64,000 nt of DNA from Rhodosorus marinus (lineage: Eukaryota > Rhodophyta > Stylonematophyceae > Stylonematales > Stylonemataceae), in contig JAMWBK010000008.1 of NCBI GenBank assembly GCA_029953675.1, positions 1,459,001 through 1,523,000 on the forward strand, given 5' to 3'. A program made the translations under genes and the position numbers. This document shows positions 40,236 to 52,424 of this stretch, piece after piece. How positions within the stretch are numbered: position 1 is the stretch's first letter; every line of letters starts with the position of its first letter. Under the pieces are notes generated by a model. The model was not told the origin of the DNA. It ran no database searches and saw nothing but the letters and a program-made list of their open reading frames with translations.

Positions 40236-40574
40236 ATGGCGCTTCGAAGCACACTTGGGGCGTTTCTTGCTGGTTGTGTGGTAAGCAACGCCCTTGGTTA
40301 CTTTTTCTTACACCAGGATGTGGTTCAGGCGAATGGAGCGGTGAACGAGTCAGTTAAGGTTTTGGCGGAAAAGGTGGGGAGCTGAGTGCCTAGTCTCATC
40401 CGTTTTGTTCCTGCCATCGAGGGAAAGATCTGATTGTCTTTTTTGTTTTATTTCCCTGACCATCGCAATGCTTTCTTCCCCGTTGGATTTGGATAGGTGA
40501 GAACTGGAGAGGAATTGGAAAAGCGGATATCTATCTTGGAAGAAACTGTGAAGGAGATGCAAGGTGCCAAGTAA
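40236..40574 (+). CDS. Small single-pass membrane/coiled-coil protein (71 aa)
   Basis: Exons 40236-40373 and 40497-40574 (intron 123 nt, GTGGGG...GGATAG, phase 0) give 71 aa. Residues 5-26 (STLGAFLAGCVVSNALGYFF) form one hydrophobic helix. The rest is charged and heptad-like (VKVLAEKVRTGEELEKRI, ILEETVKEMQ), ending GAK. No family is recognised. Small organelle-membrane subunits often look like this, but that is inference. The frame, splice sites and amphipathic tail make it a credible gene that ordinary length filters would miss. Confidence 0.6.
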
Positions 40575-40863
40575 CGGTCTCTGGAAAGCCTATCGTCAAC
40601 CACTTGATTTAATATAGTGTGGGGGGAGGGGGCGACGACAAAATACCGGCTAATGCCCTCAACTATGACAACCACGCGAAAAGCCCTGGATATCTTCTGG
40701 GCGCTCGTTTCAACAGCTTAACGGAGCCCTTCGCAGAACTCCCCCGCAATAGTACAATAGCCGGTCCCTCGTACAACGAATTTAGTAAAAGCAAATATTA
40801 GCACCGGTCACGGGTTTTCTAAAAACCCTGCAAAAACTTGAAAAGCGGAAGGGACAATAGACC

Positions 40864-42756
40864 CTATTCTTCATCAGGCCCATCCTCAATGTTGAGCCCT
40901 TCGATAAGCTCGTCTAGAGGAATGTCAGGGTACTCGTCCGGGTTCGTTTCCGCGTCCGTCATCGCATCCTCTGCGGCCGGATCTTTATAAATATTTACCC
41001 CCAATCGCAACTCCGGATCCTGTTCAAGCTCCCGCAGAAACTGTTCGCGATCCAGCTCCTCTCGGTCCTGCATTGATCAACCAGGAATTCGTATCATGGG
41101 TCAGCGCTAAATTGACACAAGCCCGACAAGCAGCAACTATCTTTGCTAAACGTTCGACCAGATCTAGTCGCTAAAAAAGCAGCAAAAACTGAGCAAGGAG
41201 GTGCAATTGTACGTACATTTCCACGGTCAACCTGTTCATCCGCATCCACTACCATGCTCTTCAGCTTCCACTTTCTTCTTCGCCTGTTCATTCGAGGATA
41301 AGTTTTCTTCACCAACACGCAATCTTCGAGCTCGAGGTGTTTGTGCCCCTCGATCAGGGCTTCGTTGTAATTAGCGCTCTTCAGGTCGTACCCGACTGAA
41401 ATATCTCCAGACTGTACTTACCGCAGTGTATTTACTACTGGTCAGTTCTGAGCACTCCGCAACGCCAAACAACGGGAACTCTGTGGGATAGTCAGGCAGG
41501 TGAAACGTACCGATAAGTGACCACCAAGATGTGATCTGGTCAGTACGACGTTGTCGTTTGCTCCAAAATCAGAAGACTTGGCAGCGGTGATATACGCTCC
41601 CTGATTCCTCCCACTCGTTTCTCCAGTATGCTCTACATCCAGAATTGTGTATTCAACGAGCTGTCGGGAATTCATTAGGGATACAAACCCATATCGCCAG
41701 TAGACGTTCGGAGCGATCTAGTGAAAATCGAACAAGTCCACACGACAGGGTTAGCCTCGATAGCTTTTCCTTGGTCCGAAGTTTTTGAATCCCGAAAAAA
41801 AGCCTCAGCCTACCTCTGCATGCCGCAAGCTAGTTGGATCTGTAACGACTATGGATTGCGATACTCGAGATACGATAACAATCGGGCCTGCCACGAAGAC
41901 AACAAGCTCCTAGTTATTCAGAAGCGATCCTCAGAAGCAGTTATGAGAGGGATTGCTCACCTAATCCTCCAAAGGACTGGGAAAGTTTCAGCGGTAGGCA
42001 GACGAGATCGTCCTTGCAGACGGGAGCAATATCCACTGAAAACGTGTACTTGTAACGGAAATGATTGCTCTTCGGGTCGTGAGAGACAAGATGCTCTGAG
42101 CTCTTGTGCTTGATTGGCATCACTTGCTGCAAGAAGGACACAAATTTTAAGGCCGCGCTCTTGGAGATGAAAAAGAAATCGATTCCGTCCGACATCTGCT
42201 TGATTCCAAGAGCTTCTTCATGTGCACCGTGCTTAAGGATCAGCTGCTCCAGGTACATGAAACTCCGCTTATGTTCAACTTTTTGGCGTACTTGGACAAC
42301 CGCCTGCCACGCATCGATTTTTGCGGCATCTCTCCTACAGCGTTCACATTGCTGATACAGAACCACAAACTCCACCGTGAACGAGTCCTCCAAAATAGCG
42401 TTCAAAAATACCTCCTTTTGAATGGTGAGGCGAACTATAATCCGACGAGAATGAGGCTCCGTCCACTTGAAGCTCGCATCGATTAGCTTCACCTTATTAA
42501 GACCTCTCAACCTCTTAATCAACAGACCTAGAAGTTCCTTCGACTCCAACTCTGCTACAAGCCAGAACTTTGGTGGCTGCAAATACCTCGCGCACTGACG
42601 ACAATAGTACACTGTGCTTTTCTTCGGAATGCCCTCTGTTATATCCACACGTCCACGAATACAGTTCATGCACATATTCGCCGCATTCGGTTCGATCGGG
42701 GTGCCGCAGTGACAGCACAGAATCATCGACCTTGTCGTCTCACCACCTATTTCCAT
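40864..42756 (-). CDS. NMD3: NMD3, 60S ribosomal subunit export adaptor
   Basis: Five exons: 42756-41961, 41887-41814, 41717-41507, 41395-41217 and 41067-40864, coding for 487 aa. The N-terminal zinc-binding region has CCHCG, CMNC and CRQC pairs, with ARYLQPP. Further on are the family segments ELLGLLIKRLRGLNKVKLIDASFKWTEPHSRR (read in parts), CKDDLVCLPLKL, SRVSQSI, VYWRYGF, QLVEYTILDVE, LGYDLKSANYNEALIEG and KTYPRMNRRRRKWKLK, then an acidic tail (REQFLRELEQDPELR). NMD3 loads on pre-60S particles and recruits Crm1. The third donor (GTTTCA) was chosen over a nearby GTACGT because only it keeps the frame into LGYDL. Confidence 0.95.
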
Positions 42757-43756
42757 ATCTTCCCCTTCAGATAGACACAGAAAAAAAAAAAACCTCCCCA
42801 ACGTCCAAACCAGAATCCCAAAAACCTCAAAACCACCCCACCCCTGCCCTCCAAAGGCCTCCTCAGTCCATAAATACACCAAAACACTCTCACCAAACCC
42901 ACCCAATTCACCAAAACAAAACCTCAAACTTCCGATAGATAGGGTTTTCATCATCCACTACCCTATACACTGACCTCCTTCCCTCCTAACCTTCCCCAGT
43001 CTCCCGGCAACCTCTCGAACAGCTTTTATACCTTCAGGTCTAGTCTGGAACATTCGCCACATCCAATTTGGCCCGGCTCCCTAAGTCCACGGTCAATAAT
43101 GATTGTATAATTAATATTTTTCTAAAATACACCAATAAGAATGACTGAATTTGCATCGGCGGTGAGTAAGGCTTTGGGTTTGATTTGTTTAATAATAACG
43201 AAGATAATTTTTACTGAATAAAAAAACGGCACGTGTCTTTAAATTTTTCTTTTCGATTGGGCGAGATTGGAATATTTTGTGAATATGTTGTTTTATTTTT
43301 ACAGTAAAGCTGATGGGCGCAGTTGGGACAGTTTGGGACAGAATGGGACAGTTGAGGCTGGGTTGGGGCCGTGCACGATCTATGAGTATAGATTTTCGAG
43401 TTTTACATTGTACGAAGCGGGAGTAGGCTTCGGAGGAGTTTTCGATGAGTCTTTGCGATTAAAAAAATCTGGTTTTCAGGCTGAACCGCGCTGTTCTGGT
43501 TCCGGACTGCCCGCTCCGGGGATCCGGGTTCCACCTAGAAGATGACATTCTCTAGGTTGGGGCTTTTTGGAAATTATCGCTCTCACTCTAGACGCTAAAA
43601 AACATGCTTGAGAGCTCAAAACATGGACAGTAGCACCGTCCGAAACCACATCAACACCCCCTCCGCGCAACTGGGAAGTATCTTCGCTTCTATCGTTAGC
43701 ACTCTGCGATGCTAATGCGCAGTTCTGAATTGTCTCTAGTTTCTCATCCACCCCCA
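42757..43756. other. Intergenic region between NMD3 and the coiled-coil gene
   Basis: C-rich just upstream of NMD3 (42795-42850, G-rich on its coding strand). Three copies of tgggacag spaced 10 bp lie at 43324-43351. The ORF at 43476-43760 has no support. Confidence 0.55.
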
Positions 43757-46700
43757 TCAAGTTGATGCCTCCATGTGGCTAGACAGCGCTGTACAGTCCG
43801 GTCGAATCCGACTAGACACGCCGGTGATGCGGACTAGGTGTAATGCAGCGCTGAATTCGATCGCGCCAGCTCTTAAAACTTCACCAGAAATCCTCTTTGT
43901 CTTTATTCCGTAATCTTGTAATCTACCACCTTGACGCCGATGGGGTATAAATAGATCGGTGGTGCACTTGTACAGATAACTCAGATACCACCCCATCTCT
44001 TTCTGAGGTACTCAAACAGACTTCAGTTTGTTCGTACCTCAGACAGCGGTGCTGGATGAAACCTTTCAAGTTTTCTCGACGCAACCTTCAGACCCGAAAT
44101 GTAGTCTTCGATCTGGTGCGCGAGAGATTCACCTTCTACGGTGCTCTGAAGTCTAGCTTTGTTCAGGTCCCGGTTCGCTGATTTCTCCAGCGTAGATAGC
44201 AGCCGATATGCTCGACGCCTTCGCTCCCTTAGGTCCTGCACGATAGAGTCGTCCTGTCTCTGAAATGTTTTGAAAACATTATTGTTTTCATTGCTGGCAT
44301 CAAAGTCAACTATGTTCGGGTCTAGTGCTTCGTCGTGAGCCAAGTCCTTCTCTATGAAGTTGACAGAAAGCTTCTTGACTACCTTCTTCACCGCCTCCCC
44401 CTGCTTTTCTCGCTCGAGTCTAAGCCGCTTCACAGCTTGCGAATAGTCCTCAAGTTTGGATTTGTAGCTCTTAAGCTTCTTCTCTGCCTTTGTTCGACCC
44501 TCGCGCTCCGCTTTCAGCTCCAGACGAATCTTCCCATTCTCTTCGTTTGATTTACTCCACTTGCTCAGCACCTCTGACACCCGCTTCGTCACGCTTGACA
44601 TTTCCTGCTCCAGAAGCTCGTTCGCTCGCTTCTTCTCTTCGATCTGCTGCACTTGCTCACGATATCTCTCCTCAATGTCCTCCTGCTTCTTGTACAACCC
44701 AATCCTGTAGTCCTTCTCCTTAAGCGTCTTTTGCAGAAGCCTGACTTGATCAACCGCTCTCGCAGGCGATATGTCTTCCGCTTGACAAGCCCTCCAGTTC
44801 AAAGTTATCTGGCCGATATCGTATGAGTGAGAAACGTTGATCGCGGTTTCGGTCTTCTCTGCGAGGCTTCCGAACTTGTTGTACGCCATCACTGCAAGAA
44901 CGTATGATCGGAACTTCGATTTGAGGTCAACTACCTGCTCGTCTTTCCACTGCTTCCCGGGTGGTGCCTCTCCACGAAGAGAGTACACATGAAGGACTAA
45001 CAACTTCTGGAGCTTGAGATTCATGCAAGAGTTCTCAAGTACCTGGAACTCTCTGCGCAATCCCGGTAGAGAGGTCAACTGACTTTCCATGCGGCACATG
45101 TTTTGCGAGATTTCTTCCCTCGCTGCATCATCCCTGGCTTCGGACGAGTCGCAGCTATCGTGGCTCTGAGTCAATGTCTTCGCCCAGGATCTGTAGTGAT
45201 CCAAACATCGATTTACGTGCATGAATTCCTTCTGAGCATCTTCACGTTGCTTCTCGGCCTCTGCCAATTGGGCTTTCATCCGCATGTCATTTTCAGCAAG
45301 TAGTGTGCGGAGCTCCTTGTTGGAGTCGCATTCATGCTCAGCCAGTTCCCTCAATCGATCTGCGTGCGACTGAAGAATGGCGAACGCTTGTGCATCCGCC
45401 TGCCGCTCAGATAGGTCCTTCTGGAGGCAGTTTATTGCCGATTCCTGGACGTCGAGCGTGTTTATGGCTTCCTCGATGAGACTCCTTCTTTTTCCATCCG
45501 CGTGTATCTCCGTCCCTCGGAGCCGTTTGATGGTGGAAAGGAGCTGTGTCTGGTGCTCGAGAAGGTCTTCTACTGGTCCTAGCGCCAGCTCCATGCTCAC
45601 ATCTGCTCCACTGTGATCGCTGTAAACCAAGCTTGGAGAGCTAAACGAGAGCGAGATGTCGGCTTTCATGTCCTCCCGAATATCTTTTAGCTGCTTCTGA
45701 AGTGCTTCTTTCTCCTCTAAGACTGCCGTCAGCCTCGCTGTGTGCTGCTCTTCAACGATCTCCCTCTCCTTTGTGCTGTCGTTGATCTGCTGGCCAATCA
45801 TTGAATCCTTCAGGGTAAGCTCAGATCGGAGAGATTCCACAAGAATGTTCAACCGATCCTTGTCCTTGATAAGAGCCTCTATCCTACAAGTTAGTTGCTC
45901 CTGTAGAACATACGAAATACGCGAAAAGAACGTCTCAGTCCCAGAAAAATTCAGAGGTTTTGGAAGGAACGTGAAAGGATGGAAGCCATGAAACGTACAA
46001 TCAAGTCTGGACTTCCTTCTAATCTCAAAATTTCGGATGGTGTCTGAACACGCTTCTCATCTTGGATCTCAGTCATGCTGAGGTCCACCGCGGTCCTCAG
46101 TTGCTCATTCATAGTCATAATGTCCCTATCCTTCTCTGCTGCGACAATTCTCCATTTCTTGGACTCCTCTTCTGCCACGGAACGCTTTTGCACAGCATCC
46201 TTCAGCTCATTGGTCTTGGAAGCAATCTCCTCGTGCAGGGATTCCAGTTCCAGCCCCCTTTCGTGAAGGTCTTTTCTGAGTTTTTCAAGACCCTGGACCT
46301 TCGAACTTGCCTCCTTGAGGTCTGCCTCAAGTTCACTCACTCTGCTCCGCAGAAGTATGGTTTGCCTCGACTGATCAATCGAGTCCTTGTGCAACGTTTC
46401 CTCCGACTGTTCCCGTCGCTCTGCGGACTCTTTGAGCGCATTAATGATACTTCTCTGTTCTGTGAGTTCAAGGTCTTTCTCGTCACATACCTTCCGAACA
46501 TTGTCGATCTCTTCCCTCAGCTCCCTGAGTATTGACGTCGTCTGTTCATGCTCGTCAGATATCATCCTGTCTTTATCGGCCATCCGCTTCAAATCAAGCT
46601 GAGCTCTAGCCACCTGCTCCTCCGCTACCACCAGATTTCTGAACGATTCCTCGGTATCCTTTCTCTGCTCAACGATTGCCTCTCGCATAGCTTCGAGCTC

Positions 46701-47546
46701 GCTTTCCACAACTTCCCGCTTCTTAGATTCCTCAAGAACTCGCTGTTCCAACGATCGCACTGTAGCCTTGTGCACTTTTTCAGTGGTTTCACAAACCTCA
46801 CACCTCCGCGGTAGCGATCGTTTCATTTGATGAGTTAAGCGCGTATTCTCACCGCGAAGTTCGGCGCCTTCCTCCTCCAAGGCGCGGATTCTCGATTCGT
46901 ACGCCATCAGGCGCTGTGCAAACTCATTCGAATGAATGGCTTCTTCCTCAGGACTGAATTCTTCATCAAAATCTGACTCAGATCCTTCAGATACGGTCTT
47001 CTCGAACAACGCTGGCTGGGAAGGTTCAAACTGGACGTCCACATTGCCAATCCACTGGTTGTCGTTCTCGTTCAGCTCGTACTTCGGCATTACCCGCTCC
47101 ACGTCCTTGAAAGGGATTGAAGATGCCTCAGATGCGGTTCCTGGAGGATTCCTCGAGAGGCTCTTCACGTTGGATGATATGCTCGCTGAAGGAACCCCCT
47201 CAAAGTAGACAGACGCGAGTCCACCGCTCGCGTTTTCATTGGCGGGACTAGCACGACTCCCTGGATTGGTGTGCCGAGTTTCTAGAGCGTCCAACGGACT
47301 CTTATTTTCCATTCTCTCCTTGAGCTTGGATTCCGCGGGAACTATTGGAAGACTCACGTCCTCACATTGATCGTCGTTTATTCGCATCCTTTCAAGACCG
47401 CTTGAGATTGTACCGCTGCTGTCCTCCACGTGACCAAGCTCTGAGATCAGCTCACTTTGATCATGGGTGTTTATCAAGCCGGTGCCTTCCGAAAATTCAT
47501 CCAAAAAATCCATTGTCACCCCAGGCCGATCCTCGGACAAGTTCAT
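43757..47546 (-). CDS. Large coiled-coil protein, function unknown
   Basis: Exons 47546-45999, 45900-44038 and 43966-43757 give 1206 aa; introns are 98 and 71 nt. Start MNLSEDRPGVTMDFLDEF. Residues 1-220 are acidic and Ser-rich. From about 225 to 500 and 520 to 1120 there are long heptad runs (RIRALEEEGAELRGENTRL, ELRSVLK-type repeats, KSYKSKLEDYSQAVKRL). A CEVC pair lies near residue 250. It could be a golgin, centrosomal or kinetochore scaffold, but nothing in the sequence decides. An earlier exon is possible because the frame stays open upstream of 47546. The 70-codon last exon is the weakest part of the model. Confidence 0.8.
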
Positions 47547-48515
47547 TCCAACAAGAAACCCGGAAAGACGTACACTATCCCCAATCTGCACACTACACCC
47601 AACCAATGCACTTCAAAAATGCACGCCGAAAGAGAGTTCCTTACAATCCAGTTCGTCCTTTTCTCTGCGCCCCTCTTCGACCCACCAAGCCAGTGAACCC
47701 AACTCACCTTCCCACCTAGTGAGGAGCCCCTCCGTCGAAAACAGAGTAGCGAAAAAAATGCTACTGTCAAACCTTCCAACAGGGCATTGACATATGCAAC
47801 TAAACTACACTACTAGTCCCAATTCCTATACAAAATCCGTCCGAAACGAACAAAGGAACCTATCACCTTCCCTCCCTAACCCTAACGTCCCATCCAACCC
47901 GCTCAGAAACCACACTCCCCTCCTGCCGTTACCAAAAAAAAAAAAAAAGATAACCAGAAATATATCCAAACGTTTCAAAATTTGAAATAAGGACGCGTGT
48001 CCTATAATTTTTCTACCAATTATTATCTGACGCGTGTAACAGTTTACCACCAAATTATTTAATGCCACGTGCCCTATCCAGGTCACGAAAGCTGATCTAG
48101 ATCGATGATCGAGGGTTGAGCGCACATCTTAGCGGGGCTGGGCTCTGTGGAGCTCTTGCTTTTAAAGCGTTCAAGTTGCTCGGTGAATTATGTATGCTTT
48201 GTAACTCTAAATGAGGCTTTTTTTTTGAGCCATGCCTGTCCTGAAGGAAACGCATCGTAGCTTCCTCATCTTCCTGAGTTCAGCCGTTTCTTAGGTGAGC
48301 CCCTGCTTTCTTCATGTTGGGGTTTTTCAAAGGAGTTAGCGGAGGCATCGGGGTGTAGAAGACCACCTCTCTGGTGGTGGGTATTTTTTCTTCCTCTTGT
48401 TTATTTTTTTTGTTTTGAGAGGGGTTGTGTGCAAAGGATCGGAGCAATGTACTGGCCGCAAGCTTGGTGGGTTCTTAGAAGACTCCTAGGTGTCGATGAA
48501 ATTTTTTTTTTTTTC
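47547..48515. other. Intergenic region, no gene recognised
   Basis: C-rich upstream of the coiled-coil gene (47860-47930), then AT-rich with poly-T runs near 48380-48520 beside the next gene's 3' end. Short ORFs are unsupported. Confidence 0.55.
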
Positions 48516-49236
48516 CTATTGCTTGTCTCCTGAAACGTGCAGCACGGTCTCGAAGACAATTCTGGTCCCCTGTCTCAGGATGGCGCTTTCCAGCGGAGAC
48601 CGACTCTCAGCTGAGGACGTGTTGGCCAGATTGAATTCCTGTTGGATCATGTTCAAGTCATAACCACGCTGTTGTGCTGCCACAATTTGACGGACAAAGT
48701 CATCGAACGGTCCTGGTGTGAATTCGATCTTCGGGGCATCCTTCTCCTGATCGACATTCAGAACCTGCAACGCCTTGTACACTAACGTGATCAGTACCGA
48801 TCGCAACCTAGACAGGAAGATAATTTTAACACGCAGGACTTGATGAGCACCTCATGTTGGAGCACTAGGGGGCTTGAACAGAACCTCACTCTACTTCGTC
48901 CGCCTGCAGCTGGCGCCCGCCAGGGGCTCCACTACCCTGCATCTCAAGCTGTAGAGCGGTCATGGAATAGCCCTTACTGAACGCGTCGCAAACTGCGGAA
49001 ATGAAGTCTTTCACGGCTTCTCCATACGGCTTCGGACCAACGCAGACCTGAATGAATCCAGCTGACACATCCTCGCCGATTGAAGCTTTAACCTGCAACT
49101 TCGAAACTCCCCGCCCGAGGGGACGCCTCAGTCTCCTTTGGCACAGGTGATTTCTCCCCGAAACCTGACTTCGCACGGACAATGGAGACCCTACAAAACC
49201 CATAGCTGGAAACCCTAACAAGCTGTTCATCTCCAT
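48516..49236 (-). CDS. Probable plastid protein with two related modules
   Basis: Exons 49236-48890 and 48807-48516 (intron 82 nt, phase 2) give 212 aa. The first 50 residues are rich in Ser/Arg/Gly with almost no acids, ending near RRPLGRGVSKLQVKA: a likely plastid (or mitochondrial) transit peptide. The mature part appears to be an internal duplication. YGEAVKDFISAVCDAFSKGYSMTALQLEM followed by LRSVLITLVYKALQVL (read in parts) parallels FDDFVRQIVAAQQRGYDLNMIQQEF followed by SAILRQGTRIVFETVL. I know no named family. A decayed copy of the second module lies 1 kb upstream at about 49853-50110. Confidence 0.75.
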
Positions 49237-49852
49237 CTGCGCCAATACCGATTAGCAGTTCCGTCGGTAAATACCCTAGCTATCCATGGAAGAAGTTGGT
49301 TCAGCAAACTTGGCGGTGGGGAGCACGGGCCCTCTAGCCAGACTCTGCTTTAACACGAGATAGAAGAGATCTGATGTTTTCTAGAATCCGTATTGAACAG
49401 AATTTTCCGGAAGGAAGGCAACATTGCTACTGTCCAGAATCATGGCTTCTGTGGACATATCGTCCTGGATTACATTACAGGGTAGGGTTTTCGAGGTCAT
49501 GGGTTTTGTTGGTTTCTAGCCTTAGTTGCTCTTCTCCAATCTAAGAAGGGCCTGTCGATTAGAGCAAGTGATTGGTTTTAGATGTATTGCGACCTAGCAT
49601 CGCCGTAGTTGGTTTTGAGTTTTATACTGTTTTTTTAATACCTGCGGATTGGTTAAGTAGGACGGAAAAAGAAAGCATTTCTAGGTTGGCCGGCAGCAAA
49701 AATCCCTAGTTTTTCCTTCGTTGGTGGGCTTGTTCACATTTTGACGTTCAGAGAGTATGGACGTACGTTTCTTCAAATGTGCCCCCTAGAATGCGGATAG
49801 AGAAGAACCTACGGTCCTATAAACATACGATTAAACGTGGGTTAAGTGGTCC

Positions 49853-50110
49853 CTAACGTCCTGCTTCCATCTGAACTGCTGTCTCATATACTACAATGGT
49901 ACTGCAGCAGATAACCATCATTTCCTCCACGATTTTTCGTCCTGCCAGTGCGAGTTTTCGTGTAGACGCGAAGGTAGGAGAGGACCTACTCTGCGCAGTC
50001 AAGATCGCCTTTATGAAATGGTCGAAGGGTCGGGGGGGTGAAGAAAATATCTGGTGCATCTTTCTCCTGTTTAGCACCCACGTAGTAAAGGGTTTTATGG
50101 ATCAGCCCGT
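49853..50110 (-). pseudogene. Decayed copy of the second module of the 48.5-kb gene
   Basis: On the minus strand QEKDAPDIFFTP matches QEKDAPKIEFTP of the intact gene. After a frame change in a C7/G7 run (about 50030-50036), PFDHFIKAILTAQ matches PFDDFVRQIVAAQ. Further on, STIVVYETAVQ matches GTRIVFETVLH just before the stop. The middle part (GYDLNMIQQEF equivalent) is lost or replaced. The homopolymer frame change could be a sequencing error, but the missing middle argues for decay. Confidence 0.65.
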
Positions 50111-50924
50111 GTTTAGAACAACCTTGTGGTGTCCCAGGAAAGCTGAAGAGGTCCATTCTTCCGGAGAAACTCTCAAGCTAAGCTTTCATGATTTTGCTTC
50201 TTACTTGCTTCGCTTAAATTGCTCATTATCCTCTATCCAGCCCCCGCGCTGGAGAGAGTTGACCTCTTCGTCCATATTCTCGGAGGACTGGGTAACGCTA
50301 CGACTCCGCGGATTGCTCGTTGAGAATCTTGCACGAACTCTTTTAGACTCTCAATAAAGAGGCTAGGACCGCCCGAAGATTAGTGCTACATCATTCCTGA
50401 GAAAAATACATCTTCATCCGAAGCTCTGAGAAACGTCCTCGGCCATCCAGACATGGATCTCACTCCCTTATCCTCAACCTTCCACAACGGGTTTGATAAG
50501 AAACCTATCATCCTCAAACGCATACTATCAGTACACACTGCACAGCACTAACTTTTCGTATCTCTCACTGGCCATAACTGGATGAACAGAAGGCATAGGC
50601 TCATCGCCCACACCAGGCTGGCTTATGAAAATAGTCTAGTCACAAGAAACCTCTCCATCCGATGTCTCGTCTTTTTCAATTTATTCTGGGAGGATATTAA
50701 GCAGCCTCCAGCAAGAACCTAAAATTCCATAAAAATTGTAGTGCAATGAGTGATGCAGATTGGGTAGGACAGTCTGGCACTGGATACTAGCCAATGAAAA
50801 ACATCGTGGATCGTTGCAGTTGACTTTTTCCGTCTGACAGGGTTTGAGTCGAGGCTTCGTAGGCGGGGTTTTCGGAGACGAGTGGAGGTTTTGGAGCTGC
50901 TGTGTACACCCACTAGCAAGCGTA

Positions 50925-51545
50925 TCATCCTGTGACTGCCCGATAGAGTTGAAAGGGCCCAGCGCCGGGTCTGGAGCTAGGGCGCGCACTGATCTCCGTT
51001 GGAAGTCCTTGTCTGAAAAGCTTCCAACGGAGATGTTCAGAGCGAGTAAATATCTGTGCTATCTTGTGTTCTTCACCGCTACAGATCGATCGTGGTGCGG
51101 CTAGGTAGAATCGTTCTGAGAGAAGAATGGTGGCTCTAGCAGCAGGAAACGGAGATTCCAGGGTTTGCATTAAATACTTTGGAGAAGCTTGCTCGCCGCA
51201 GACTGCGCCCCGATTATCTGCGACGGGTTTGAAATCACTCCTAAACTCATCCATCTTCTTCTGAGATTGGAAGACTTATGTACTTACCCAACCGAGAACA
51301 GGGGAGCATTGTCGCATTAGCTGAACAAAAAACCGAACGAGCTGAGCATCTCGCCATTCACTCATACTAGCATCCTGAAAGAGATGATCCATGAACACTC
51401 TGAACAGTATTGCGCTTTCGAGTCCCCCAGGGCTGAATCACTGCAACCAGGTCGTTCCACATCGACTGCTCGAGAGTCGTTCCCATGTTCCCACCAAGCC
51501 TCTGCGGTTTTTCCTCCTGCTTCAAAACTCTTCAGTATATTCAAT
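50925..51545 (-). pseudogene. Unrecognised gene remnant with an apparent frameshift
   Basis: Minus-strand pieces read as one protein only with a frame change. SMWNDLVAVIQPWG (about 51460-51420) leads, after a one-base slip in a GGGGG run, into ESAILFRVFMDHLFQD and AQLVRFFVQLMRQCSPVLGW. This ends at a GTAAGT donor (about 51292). The next exon begins KKMDEFRSDFKPVADNRG and runs to about 50925. Family unknown. It may be a pseudogene or carry a sequencing error. Confidence 0.4.
50992..51034. repeat. Perfect 14-bp inverted repeat
   Basis: atctccgttggaag (50992-51005) pairs perfectly with cttccaacggagat (51021-51034) around a 15-nt loop. It lies inside the 3' part of the remnant gene. It could be a stable RNA hairpin or the mark of a small insertion. 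Confidence 0.85.
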
Positions 51546-52424
51546 CGCTAGTAGAAAGCAGAAGTCCAGAGAATTCGGTAATCGATCTAGTATCTTCCCC
51601 AACGACCACCCATTCGGTTGATCTAGGATCGATTCGCCGCCTCTTTGTCACTCGGGACGCGACTCAAGCCATAGACCCAGCGTAGACACGTAATACCGAA
51701 ATAACCCCCAAAACCAAAAAAAAACAATCCAAAAATCCGATAAATCAACAAAAAAGGACTCAAATAATTTCTAAAACCAATCCGACCTCTATTGAATAAA
51801 CAGATATACCCCGCACCGCATCTCGTATGCTAAAATACTATATAAAATCCAATAAAAACACTTGATCGCAACATGTAAAATATTAACGATATAATAATTT
51901 TTAAATATTATATATCGTACATGTTTTTCTAAATATGAAGATTTCCTAGACGGTGGATAGTTTGAAAAAATGAAGAAAATGGTCATATGCGGTGTCATAC
52001 AATAGTGGCCATTGACACATTGGTCTAGGAGGGATCTCTTGTCAGCGTGCGATACATGACGTGGGATGGATTTTTCTTGCGAGAAGAGCGGGCGGGCGGG
52101 TGCAGTTTTTTCTTGCGGTGGGGTGAGGGATTTTTCTAAAGCGAGGACTTTGTGCGGGGGAGAGAAGGGAGAAGGGAGGAAGGAGACAAGGAGTTGGTAA
52201 TTTTGTTTTTGTAGTTTTTTTTTGGGGGGAGGGTGGGGTGTGTGTTTCGTTGTGAATGAGTTTGTGTTTGAAACACTCTTTTTTGGAGGGGTGGGTTTGG
52301 GGGAAAGGGGTTATGAGTTGCTTCTAGTAGCCTATTCTGGAGGACTTGTGGGAGGGAGAGCGGAGGGGAGTTTGGGGAGTGGAAGGGTGGGAGGAAGCTG
52401 TATCGCTAGAAGAGTGGGGGAACC
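51546..52424. other. Intergenic region upstream of the three-module membrane protein
   Basis: AT-rich at 51.7-51.97 kb, then strongly G-rich on the + strand from about 52080 to 52400 (tttggggggagggtgggg at about 52218), right before the ATG at 52425. No gene is recognised. Confidence 0.6.
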
